NCBI GenBank assembly: GCA_022769845.1
Contig: JALEIO010000109.1
Span: forward strand, 1-5,591
Source of the DNA: Oscillospiraceae bacterium
GTDB taxonomy: Bacteria; Bacillota; Clostridia; UMGS1810
Direction of reading: 5' to 3'
DNA length: 5,591 nucleotides
This document shows positions 1 through 4,501 of this stretch, piece by piece. How positions within the stretch are numbered: position 1 is the stretch's first letter; every line of letters starts with the position of its first letter. Below the pieces are notes generated by a model. The model searched no databases. It was not told the DNA's origin and saw only the letters and a program-made list of their open reading frames with translations. The position numbers were made by a program, and so were the translations under genes.

Positions 1-242
1 TCCATATTCTTACTAAGATTTTTGTTTATGGTTTTAAAGGAATTATATCATATTCTGCATCAATTTTCAATATAAATTAAAAAATAAATGTCTCATATTT
101 TCAAGATATAAACATGGGCTTTTCAGACAATATTCGAAAAAATCAGAAAAAAGGGTTGCGAAAATCGTGTACAAAAAAACGCATAACAGTGCGATTTATT
201 TTGATGTTGACTTTCATGTATGAAATAGATGCCCATGCGCCG
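1..242. other. AT-rich intergenic stretch, no gene supported
   Basis: This stretch lies to the left of the repeats. It is AT-rich, with many A and T runs, and carries one good promoter pointing left (described separately). The longest ATG-started plus-strand frame runs from 114 to 245 (43 codons before the stop). It has no ribosome binding site, it is lysine/arginine-rich, and it runs into the first repeat copy, so I do not call it. No RNA gene or inverted repeat of note is seen apart from a short TTCAT..ATGAA palindrome at 212-223. Confidence 0.5.
42..70 (-). promoter_or_regulatory. Predicted sigma-A promoter, extended -10, firing out of the left edge
   Basis: On the minus strand a -35 box TTGAAA (70-65) is followed after exactly 17 nt by a perfect TATAAT (47-42). 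A TG dinucleotide one base upstream of the -10 box makes it an extended -10 element. The start point would be near position 35. The transcript would leave the window at position 1, so the gene it serves is not visible. An ATG at 5-3 with only a weak AGTAAG upstream may or may not be its start. The box match is seen directly; activity is inferred. Confidence 0.6.
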
Positions 243-376
243 TAATGAGTGCGCTTGCAAACGAATAGCCGTCGTGAATGTGCCTTTTTGCAAAAAAGGA
301 GGAGCAAGGAAGCGGGCGGATGTTTTTCTTGCCAAAGAAAAAATGGAGCAAAGCGAACTTTGCTCCGACGTTGTGG
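243..376. repeat. Hairpin-rich intergenic repeat, copy 1
   Basis: First of three copies of a unit that begins TAATGAGTGCGCTTGC. It contains three inverted repeats in series. The first has arms CCTTTTT/AAAAAGG with a 3-nt loop (283-299). The second has arms TTTTTCTT/AAGAAAAA around GCCA (323-342). The third has arms GGAGCAAAG/CTTTGCTCC around CGAA (345-366). Between the first two lies a purine-rich AAGGAGGAGCAAGGAAG. Compared with copy 3 by eye it differs at about seven positions, so roughly 95% identity over 128 nt, and the similarity continues through TGTGG at 372-376. The linker found before copies 2 and 3 is absent. Both strands have short open frames through it, but neither looks like a protein. 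Confidence 0.85.
338..366 (-). terminator. Terminator-like hairpin inside repeat copy 1
   Basis: Read on the minus strand, a 9-bp stem (GGAGCAAAG with CTTTGCTCC) closes a UUCG tetraloop. After one A it is followed by six Ts (343-338) and then CTTT. This is the form of an intrinsic terminator for leftward transcripts. The T-run is also one arm of the neighbouring inverted repeat (323-342), so the two structures would compete. Confidence 0.6.
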
Positions 377-415
377 GAAAGATAGCCAATAAAGATATCC
401 TGCTCCGAAGGCACA

Positions 416-447
416 CTCGCAAAAAGGTGGTAGTGAAGCCAAAGGCG
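416..447. repeat. Linker module preceding repeat copy 2
   Basis: This 32-bp stretch begins CTCGCAAAAAGGTGG and ends CCAAAGGCG. It recurs immediately before copy 3 (609-639) with a single A deleted. It directly abuts the TAATGAG start of copy 2 and is missing before copy 1, so linker plus core was probably the duplicated unit. No function is recognisable. Confidence 0.75.
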
Positions 448-568
448 TAATGAGTGCGCTTGCAAACGAATAGCCGAAGCGAACGAGCCTTTTTGCGAAA
501 AAGGAGGAGCAAGGAAGCGGGCGGATGTTTTTCTTGCCAAAGAAAAACGGAGCAAAGCGAACTTTGCT
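448..568. repeat. Hairpin-rich intergenic repeat, copy 2
   Basis: Second copy of the unit, starting TAATGAGTGCGCTTGC. The first hairpin (488-504) and second hairpin (528-547) are intact. The third is shortened: only AGCAAAG/CTTTGCT (551-557 with 562-568) can pair, because the sequence diverges after GCT at 568 to ACAACAAG, where copies 1 and 3 continue CCGACG. It also differs inside the left part (CCGAAGCGAACGAGCC against CCGTCGCGAACGTGCC in copy 3). The 40 bases that follow, 569-608, match neither other copy. Confidence 0.85.
543..568 (-). terminator. Weakened terminator-like hairpin inside repeat copy 2
   Basis: On the minus strand a 7-bp stem (AGCAAAG/CTTTGCT, UUCG loop) is followed by CCG and five Ts (547-543). 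The base of the stem present in copies 1 and 3 is lost by divergence at 569-570, leaving an unpaired gap before the T-run, so termination here should be weaker. Confidence 0.35.
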
Positions 569-608
569 ACAACAAGAAAAAACCAAAAATGTGCCTTAAA
601 GGGGAATG

Positions 609-639
609 CTCGCAAAAAGGTGGTAGTGAGCCAAAGGCG
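609..639. repeat. Linker module preceding repeat copy 3
   Basis: Second occurrence of the linker at 416-447, identical except that GTGAAGCC is GTGAGCC here. It joins the TAATGAG start of copy 3 without a gap. The conserved junction shows that linker and core travel as one unit of about 155-165 bp in the last two copies. Confidence 0.75.
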
Positions 640-772
640 TAATGAGTGCGCTTGCAAACGAATAGCCGTCGCGAACGTGCCTTTTTGCGAAAAAGGAGGA
701 GCAAGAAAGCGGGCGGATGTTTTTCTTGCAAAAGAAAAACGGAGCAAAGCGAACTTTGCTCCGACGCTGTGG
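640..772. repeat. Hairpin-rich intergenic repeat, copy 3, abutting tRNA-Arg
   Basis: Third and best-formed copy. Hairpins lie at 680-696 (CCTTTTT/AAAAAGG), 720-739 (TTTTTCTT/AAGAAAAA) and 740-763 (a 10-bp stem). The last is the terminator of the adjacent tRNA gene. Similarity with copy 1 runs through TGCTCCGACG and TGTGG up to 772 and stops at 773. Positions 770-772 are the complement of the tRNA CCA end, so the repeat edge coincides with the mature tRNA 3' end. Confidence 0.85.
735..763 (-). terminator. Intrinsic terminator of tRNA-Arg
   Basis: On the minus strand a perfect 10-bp stem (CGGAGCAAAG/CTTTGCTCCG) with a UUCG tetraloop is followed directly by five Ts (739-735), then CTTTT. It begins 6 nt after the encoded CCA of the tRNA. 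Stem, loop and T-run are all textbook for a Rho-independent terminator. It is also the third hairpin of repeat copy 3. Confidence 0.88.
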
Positions 773-845
773 CACGCCCTGTAGGATTCGAACCTACAAC
801 CAACTGATTCGAAGTCAGCTACTCTATCCGTTGAGCCAAGGGCGC
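770..845 (-). tRNA. tRNA-Arg (anticodon UCG), CCA encoded
   Basis: A complete 76-nt cloverleaf folds by hand. The acceptor stem is GCGCCCT with AGGGCGT. The D stem is GCTC/GAGT with an 8-nt loop containing GG. The anticodon stem is GCTGA/TCAGT around the loop CTTCGAA, giving anticodon TCG. The variable loop is TGGTT, the T stem GTAGG/CCTAC, and the T loop TTCGAAT. Discriminator G and a genomically encoded CCA follow. The anticodon reads CGN arginine codons, CGA best. The first acceptor pair is G-U instead of the usual G-C. The gene starts 41 nt after the RNA methyltransferase stop codon. I see no convincing promoter in that gap, so it may be cotranscribed with the methyltransferase and released by processing. 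The terminator follows immediately. Confidence 0.97.
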
Positions 846-886
846 GTAAATATCGCGTAAATATAAAATTAAATTTAAACTGCAAT

Positions 887-1654
887 TTATTTTTGCGCAA
901 GTTTTTGACGAAGCGCTTCATATACACAAACAGAACAAGACACCGCAGCATTAAGCGATTCACACTTGCCAACCATAGGTATAATAACCTTTTCGCTGCA
1001 CATATCAATTACGTCTTTGCTAATTCCGTTAGCCTCATTACCGATAATTATAACACATTTTTTCAAAAAATCAATATCAAAAATGCTTTTTTTTGCAGAA
1101 AGATGCGTTCCGATAAGGCAAAATCCGTTATTTTTAAGCTTTTGTAAATGATTATCGTCAAAGATAATCTTTACGTTGAAAATGCTTGCCATTGTTGACC
1201 GCACAACTTTAGGATTAAAAACATCCACGCAATTTTTTGACAAAATAACAGCGTCAACTCCGGCAGCATCGCAAGTTCTTATTATAGTGCCCATATTACC
1301 GGGATCGGAAACACCGTCAAGATACACAACCGTTGAAGAATTTGCAAAATCAAACGAAGCATCCTTTTTGATTTTAACAACCGCGAGAATACCCTGTGAA
1401 TTAACGGTATTTTTAATTTGCGAAAAAAGCTTTTCATCAAAAATATAAATTTTATCGCAGGGTGGAATTTTGCCGTTATAACCCTTGGACAAAACGACGA
1501 ACAGAATTTCTGCGCCGCTGCCGTAAGCGTCGTTTACAAGCCGTTCGCCCTCCAAAACAAACTCACCGAATTTATTTCGGTATTTTGCCTCGGTAAGCTT
1601 TAAAATATGCTTGAAGATATTATTTTGTGAGCTTGTAATCACATTATCACTCAT
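887..1654 (-). CDS. TrmH/SpoU-family RNA 2'-O-ribose methyltransferase
   Basis: This 255-residue protein would transfer a methyl group from S-adenosylmethionine to a ribose 2'-OH in rRNA or tRNA. The N-terminal part (about residues 8-95) fits the small substrate-binding domain of the family. The C-terminal SPOUT domain shows all three motifs: motif 1 LDGVSDPGNMGTIIR (112-126, with Asn120 and Arg126), motif 2 IIIGNEANGIS (202-212) and motif 3 IPMVGKCESLNAAVS (225-239). These build the trefoil-knot cofactor site and mark an active member. Length and layout fit the RlmB/YsgA-like branch, but the target nucleotide cannot be read from sequence. I start it at the ATG at 1654; the Shine-Dalgarno there is weak (GCGGACGG). 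An in-frame ATG at 1714 lies inside the upstream terminator hairpin and is unlikely. No clear promoter fits between that terminator and the start, so readthrough from rplT is probable. Confidence 0.93.
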   Translation of the reverse strand: MSDNVITSSQNNIFKHILKLTEAKYRNKFGEFVLEGERLVNDAYGSGAEILFVVLSKGYNGKIPPCDKIYIFDEKLFSQIKNTVNSQGILAVVKIKKDASFDFANSSTVVYLDGVSDPGNMGTIIRTCDAAGVDAVILSKNCVDVFNPKVVRSTMASIFNVKIIFDDNHLQKLKNNGFCLIGTHLSAKKSIFDIDFLKKCVIIIGNEANGISKDVIDMCSEKVIIPMVGKCESLNAAVSCSVCVYEALRQKLAQK

Positions 1655-1681
1655 ATAAAAACCGTCCGCAAAATTTTTTGT

Positions 1682-1721
1682 AAAAAATATGAAACCACTA
1701 TGCGCTTTTGGCATAGTGGCT
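1682..1721 (-). terminator. Terminator of the infC-rpmI-rplT operon
   Basis: On the minus strand CCACTATGC (1719-1711) pairs perfectly with GCATAGTGG (1703-1695) across a 7-nt loop. A G-U and an A-U pair at the base (1721-1720 with 1694-1693) extend the stem to 11 bp. A T-rich tail, TTTC then ATATTTTTT, follows. It starts 11 nt after the rplT stop codon. The tail is interrupted by C and A, so some readthrough into the methyltransferase gene is plausible. Confidence 0.82.
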
Positions 1722-1732
1722 CAGATTTTTAA

Positions 1733-2086
1733 TTAAAGAGCGGCTTTTGCCTTTTCAACCAACTCTGTAAACGCCTTCGGGTCTGCAACTGCAATTTCAG
1801 AAAGCATTTTTCTGTTCATATCAATGTTAGCTCTTTTAAGACCGTTCATAAATCTCGAATAGTTGATGCCGTTCATTTTAGCAGCAGCGCTTATTCGTGT
1901 AATCCAAAGCTTTCTGAAATCTCTCTTTCTTAATTTTCTGCCTGTATAAGCATAAACAAGCGATTTCATAACAGCCTGTTTCGCGGTTCTGAAAAGCTTA
2001 CTTTTTGCGCCTCTGTATCCTTTAGCGAGTTTTAACACTCTTTTACGTCTTTTTCTTGTAGCTAATGCGCCTTTAACTCTTGCCAT
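1733..2086 (-). CDS. rplT: Large subunit ribosomal protein L20
   Basis: This 117-residue, highly basic protein binds 23S rRNA early in 50S assembly and, in this operon type, represses its own synthesis. It matches L20 from end to end: the basic N-terminal tail MARVKGALATRKRRKRVLKL (1-20), the long helix region, and the family signature around FRKLWITRISAAAKMNGI (about 58-75). The signature position that is usually Asn (RIN) is Ser here (RIS). Family length is 117-119 residues, so it is complete. Start ATG at 2086 is preceded by AAGGAG with a 10-nt spacer. It lies 23 nt downstream of rpmI and is the last gene of the operon before the terminator at 1682-1721. As the expected ligand of the leader at 2896-3041 it would close a negative feedback loop on all three genes. 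Confidence 0.98.
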   Translation of the reverse strand: MARVKGALATRKRRKRVLKLAKGYRGAKSKLFRTAKQAVMKSLVYAYTGRKLRKRDFRKLWITRISAAAKMNGINYSRFMNGLKRANIDMNRKMLSEIAVADPKAFTELVEKAKAAL

Positions 2087-2109
2087 CGTGAGTACACTCC
2101 TTCTCTATA

Positions 2110-2307
2110 TTATTTATACAATATCAATCTCTTGATTGTAGCCTCGTTTGCCGCAGAAGCATACGCAGACTTTCTTAAACCTCTTTTTCTCTTTGTCGAC
2201 TTTTTGGTGAGGATGTGGCTTCTGTAAGCCTGACCTCTTTTAACCTTGCCGTTTTTGGTAAGGCCGAATCTTTTAGCCGATGCTCTGTGAGTTTTGATTT
2301 TAGGCAT
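2110..2307 (-). CDS. rpmI: Large subunit ribosomal protein L35
   Basis: This 65-residue, very basic component of the 50S subunit shows the L35 hallmarks. The N-terminus is MPKIKTHRASAKRFGLTKNG, followed by a Lys/Arg-rich middle (HILTKKSTKRKRGLRK) and a conserved C-terminal stretch ending in ATIKRLILYK. Length is typical of the family. Start ATG at 2307 follows a GGGAG with a 9-nt spacer. It sits between infC (59-nt gap) and rplT (23-nt gap) with no promoter or terminator visible in either gap, so it is translated from the shared infC-rpmI-rplT mRNA. Confidence 0.98.
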   Translation of the reverse strand: MPKIKTHRASAKRFGLTKNGKVKRGQAYRSHILTKKSTKRKRGLRKSAYASAANEATIKRLILYK

Positions 2308-2366
2308 AATAAATGACTCCCTTCTGAAATTTTAAGTCTTAACAAGACAATTTTTACATTTGCGCT

Positions 2367-2879
2367 TTATTTCGGAGCGATAACCATAAACATATTTTTT
2401 CCTTCGAGTTTTGCGTTTTTCTCAACAACCGCAACCTCGTTTATAGCGTCAGCAAACTTGTCAAGAAGAACTTTTCCGAGCGAAGAATGATTAACCTCTC
2501 TGCCACGGAAACGCACGGTTACTTTTACCTTATCACCCGATTTTAAAAATTTAAGCGTATGATTAACTTTTGTGTTGAAATCGTTGGTATCAATCGAGGG
2601 CGAAAGACGAATTTCCTTGATGTTTACAACCTTTTGATTTTTCTTTGTTTCCCTGTCGCGCTTTGCAAGCTCAAATTTATACTTGCCGTAATCCATAATT
2701 TTACATACGGGCGGCGTAGCCTGCGGAGCGATTTTTACAAGATCCATACCCTTTTGTTCAGCGATATTCAAAGCCTCTTTTGAGCTCATAACGCCGAGCT
2801 GTTCGCCATCTGACGAGATAACTCTTACTTCCTTATCTCTGATTTCCTCGTTAATCATTAATTCCTTATTACTGATGAT
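2367..2879 (-). CDS. infC: Translation initiation factor IF-3, AUC start
   Basis: IF3 binds the 30S subunit, keeps it apart from 50S and checks start-codon/initiator-tRNA pairing. The 170-residue product has the N domain (INEEIRDKEVRVI from residue 9), the IF3 signature KIMDYGKYKFELAK (60-73), a charged linker (about 74-86), and the C domain (NIKEIRLSPSID, then VTVRFRGREVNH, ending MFMVIAPK). No ATG lies at a sensible distance from a ribosome binding site. A full GGAGGTG (2890-2884) precedes two tandem ATC codons at 2879 and 2876, 6 and 9 nt from GGAGG. I chose the first; the second is equally possible and removes one residue. The next in-frame ATG (2858) is 27 nt away and would cut the conserved N-terminus. 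A longer frame from 2936 runs through the leader terminator and is not real. Non-AUG starts are the rule for infC in E. coli and bacilli, where IF3 uses them to limit its own translation. Confidence 0.96.
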   Translation of the reverse strand: MISNKELMINEEIRDKEVRVISSDGEQLGVMSSKEALNIAEQKGMDLVKIAPQATPPVCKIMDYGKYKFELAKRDRETKKNQKVVNIKEIRLSPSIDTNDFNTKVNHTLKFLKSGDKVKVTVRFRGREVNHSSLGKVLLDKFADAINEVAVVEKNAKLEGKNMFMVIAPK

Positions 2880-2890
2880 AAAGCACCTCC
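2874..2890 (-). promoter_or_regulatory. infC ribosome binding site with tandem AUC start codons
   Basis: On the minus strand GGAGGTG (2890-2884) is a 7-nt match to the 16S anti-Shine-Dalgarno, followed by CTTT and ATCATC. This strong site with no nearby AUG is what decides the infC start. A strong SD paired with a poor start codon is the arrangement needed for IF3 discrimination against its own mRNA. Confidence 0.8.
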
Positions 2891-2895
2891 AAAAC

Positions 2896-2927
2896 AAAAA
2901 TAAAAAAGCAGGTGAAAATCCACCTGC
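2896..2927 (-). terminator. Leader terminator (attenuator) upstream of infC
   Basis: On the minus strand GCAGGTG (2927-2921) pairs perfectly with CACCTGC (2914-2908) around a 6-nt loop, followed by TTTTTTATTTTT (2907-2896). It ends only a few bases before the infC ribosome binding site. An intrinsic terminator in front of an essential operon, with no gene ending there, is the signature of transcription attenuation. Confidence 0.85.
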
Positions 2928-3041
2928 CTTGTGCAATCAAAAATTAAAAACACAACCTTACCGATACCTTTAAACCGTAAGGTGAGAAGTGGATCTTCTA
3001 CTTTTAAAACGGGTCAAATATAAATAAATCAATTCAACCAC
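2896..3041 (-). ncRNA. L20-type autoregulatory leader of infC-rpmI-rplT
   Basis: This untranslated leader runs from the predicted start point to the terminator before infC. Seen on the minus strand: an AGAAG/CTTCT hairpin (2999-2995 with 2989-2985), directly followed by ACCTTAC (2983-2977) pairing with GTAAGGT (2961-2955), and then the terminator hairpin. In Bacillus subtilis the same operon is controlled by L20 binding the leader and promoting premature termination, and Rfam holds this as the L20 leader. Gene order, position and the terminal hairpin fit that family. I assign it from context and remembered layout, not a covariance-model hit. Alternative pairings are visible: GATCCAC (2995-2989) can pair with GTGGATT (2923-2917), and CACCT (2984-2980) with AGGTG (2925-2921), both of which would break the terminator stem. 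Confidence 0.78.
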
Positions 3042-3047
3042 TAACAG

Positions 3048-3076
3048 ATAATACCACAAAATGCTATGTTTGTCAA
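3048..3076 (-). promoter_or_regulatory. Sigma-A promoter of the infC operon
   Basis: On the minus strand a perfect -35 TTGACA (3076-3071) and a -10 TATTAT (3053-3048, one mismatch to TATAAT) are separated by exactly 17 nt. Initiation would fall on A or G near 3042-3041. The -35 box begins 6 nt after the argH stop codon, so the operon has its own strong promoter packed against the upstream gene. I see no terminator for argH before it, so argH transcripts would also enter the leader. Confidence 0.88.
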
Positions 3077-3082
3077 GAGTTT

Positions 3083-4462
3083 TTAAAAATCTTTTTTCAA
3101 AAATTCCAAATCCCTCTCAATCGTTTTTAAAACCGCCTCTTTTGCCGGGCCGCCAATTATTTTTCTGCCCTCAACGCAAGTTTTTAAATCGATTGCGTCA
3201 TAAATGTCGCCGTCTATATCCTCGCAAATTGCCTTATATTCGTCAAGAGTAAGCTCAGACAGTGCTTTTTGATGCTTTTGCGCGTAAAGAACTGTTTTGC
3301 CGACAATTTCATGTGCCTTTCTGAACGGAATGTTTTTTCGCACCAAATAGTCTGCAACGTCGGTTGCATTAGTGAATCCGCCGCCCGCACCCTTATACAT
3401 AATATCCTTATTGAATTTCATTGTGTCAAGCATTTTCGCAAATACGGGAATGCACAGCTTTACCGTATCAACCGCGTCAAAAATGCACTCCTTGTCCTCC
3501 TGCATATCCTTATTGTACGCAAGCGGAATACCTTTCATAACCGTAAGAATACTTATCAAATCACCGTATACGCGTCCTGTTTTCCCTCTGATAAGCTCGG
3601 CAACATCGGGGTTTTTTTTCTGCGGCATAATGCTTGATCCCGTTGAGCAGGAATCGTCCATTTCAACAAACGAAAACTCATTTGTGTTCCACAAAATAAG
3701 TTCCTCACAAAAGCGCGAAAGATGCATCATAACAATGGACAGAGCACCCGACATTTCAATTACAAAATCCCTGTCAGATACACCGTCAAGCGAATTATAG
3801 GTTATTTCGTCAAACCCCAGCTCGCGCGCAACAAATTCACGGTCGAACGGATATGTTGTAGCGGCAAGTGCTCCCGAGCCAAGCGGCATAACGTTAATTC
3901 TTTTTTTGCAGTCGCAAAGACGCATAATATCGCGCTTAAACATTTGTGTATAGGCGCACATATGATGCGCAAGCGTTATGGGCTGTGCTTTTTGAAGATG
4001 AGTATAGCCCGGCATTATGGTTTCAAGATTATCCTGTGCAATTTTTATAAGAACCGCAATAAGATCCTTTAGCATTTTTATAATATCGCAAGCTTCATCG
4101 CGAAGATACATCCTTATATCAAGCGCAACCTGGTCGTTGCGGCTTCTTCCCGTGTGCAGCTTCTTTCCGGTATCACCTATTTTTGCAATAAGCATAGTCT
4201 CGATATTCATATGAATATCCTCTGCGTCAATTAAGAATTCTGCTTTTCCTTCTTCTATTTCACTTAAAATTTCGTCAAGCGTCTTTACGATAAGCTCGCT
4301 TTCCTCATAAGTTATAACACCGCATTTTCCAAGCATTTTTGCGTGAGCAATGCTGCCCTTGATATCCTGTTTATACATTCTTTTATCAAAACGGATTGAC
4401 GAGTTAAAATCATTTACAAGCTCATCTGTTCCCTTTTCAAAACGTCCGCCCCAAAGCTTCAT
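3083..4462 (-). CDS. argH: Argininosuccinate lyase
   Basis: Catalyses the last step of arginine biosynthesis, splitting argininosuccinate to arginine and fumarate, as a cytosolic homotetramer of the fumarase/aspartase superfamily. The 459-residue product is full length for the family. It opens with the typical MKLWGGRFEKGTDELVNDFN and shows the three conserved regions that build the active site. These are HTGRSRNDQ (103-111), YTHLQKAQP (153-161, with the Thr-His pair) and the lyase signature GSSIMPQKKNPD (275-286), which carries the catalytic serine loop and substrate-contacting lysines. Start ATG at 4462 is set by GGAGG (4474-4470) with a 7-nt spacer; a longer in-frame start at 4501 would overlap the -10 box and add 13 unconserved residues. 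It stands alone, without argG or other arg genes in the window, between an EF-G paralogue and the IF3 operon. It has its own promoter and an operator-like palindrome. Confidence 0.98.
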   Translation of the reverse strand: MKLWGGRFEKGTDELVNDFNSSIRFDKRMYKQDIKGSIAHAKMLGKCGVITYEESELIVKTLDEILSEIEEGKAEFLIDAEDIHMNIETMLIAKIGDTGKKLHTGRSRNDQVALDIRMYLRDEACDIIKMLKDLIAVLIKIAQDNLETIMPGYTHLQKAQPITLAHHMCAYTQMFKRDIMRLCDCKKRINVMPLGSGALAATTYPFDREFVARELGFDEITYNSLDGVSDRDFVIEMSGALSIVMMHLSRFCEELILWNTNEFSFVEMDDSCSTGSSIMPQKKNPDVAELIRGKTGRVYGDLISILTVMKGIPLAYNKDMQEDKECIFDAVDTVKLCIPVFAKMLDTMKFNKDIMYKGAGGGFTNATDVADYLVRKNIPFRKAHEIVGKTVLYAQKHQKALSELTLDEYKAICEDIDGDIYDAIDLKTCVEGRKIIGGPAKEAVLKTIERDLEFLKKDF

Positions 4463-4473
4463 AGCAATTCCTC

Positions 4474-4488
4474 CAAAAGTAACTTTTG
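4474..4488. repeat. Small inverted repeat next to the argH ribosome binding site
   Basis: CAAAAGT and ACTTTTG form 7-bp inverted arms around a single base, ending where GGAGG begins (one base of overlap). It abuts the larger palindrome at 4486-4501, overlapping it by 3 bp. In RNA it would make at best a 6-bp, A/U-rich hairpin with a 3-nt loop. It could be a second, poor ArgR half-site pair or a weak structure near the SD. The symmetry is real; a role is unproven. Confidence 0.35.
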
Positions 4489-4501
4489 TATAATTATACA
4501 A
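4486..4501. promoter_or_regulatory. ARG-box-like palindrome (putative ArgR/AhrC operator) at argH
   Basis: TTGTATAATTATACAA is a perfect 16-bp palindrome. Compared with the ArgR/AhrC operator pattern TGAAT-(4 A/T)-ATTCA it has TGTAT-AATT-ATACA, one symmetric substitution per half. It contains the whole -10 box of the argH promoter, so a bound arginine-responsive repressor would block RNA polymerase. The symmetry and position are seen; the regulator's identity is inferred from the gene being argH. Confidence 0.6.

Noticed and set aside
114..245. 43-codon plus-strand frame starting MGFSDNIRK
   Set aside because: The opening faintly recalls the start of helix-turn-helix regulators, but there is no SD, no further similarity, and it ends inside the repeat boundary. 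Too little to call a gene or pseudogene.
229..450. Plus-strand open frame of 73 codons over repeat copy 1 (and a similar one at 454-642 over copy 2)
   Set aside because: The frames arise because the A/G-rich repeats lack stops in one phase. The two are read in different frames of the same repeat, so there is no consistent protein, and no convincing SD precedes either.
243..772. CRISPR array
   Set aside because: Repeats of about 130 bp with only three copies, unequal spacers and multiple internal hairpins do not fit any CRISPR pattern, and no cas gene is seen.
243..772. Integron attC sites or a prophage attachment duplication at the tRNA
   Set aside because: No attC core motifs, no integrase, and no copy of the tRNA 3' body (anticodon or T arm) elsewhere in the window.
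846..886. Dedicated promoter for tRNA-Arg
   Set aside because: TTGCAG and TATATT occur on the minus strand but only 14 nt apart, too short to trust.
214..1008. Long minus-strand open frame (264 codons) running across the repeats and tRNA
   Set aside because: It passes through the tRNA gene, two terminators and the tail of the methyltransferase gene. Its composition just follows the repeats, and there is no ribosome binding site or recognisable domain.
1655..1714. 5' extension of the methyltransferase to an ATG at 1714
   Set aside because: That ATG is within the rplT terminator stem, has no SD, and the added residues are not family-like.
2880..2936. 5' extension of infC to an ATG at 2936
   Set aside because: The added residues translate the attenuator hairpin and its T-run and are not IF3-like. 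The strong SD lies after this start, not before it.
4463..4501. 5' extension of argH to 4501
   Set aside because: It would include the -10 box and predicted start point, and family members begin at MKLWGGRF, which has GGAGG 7 nt upstream.
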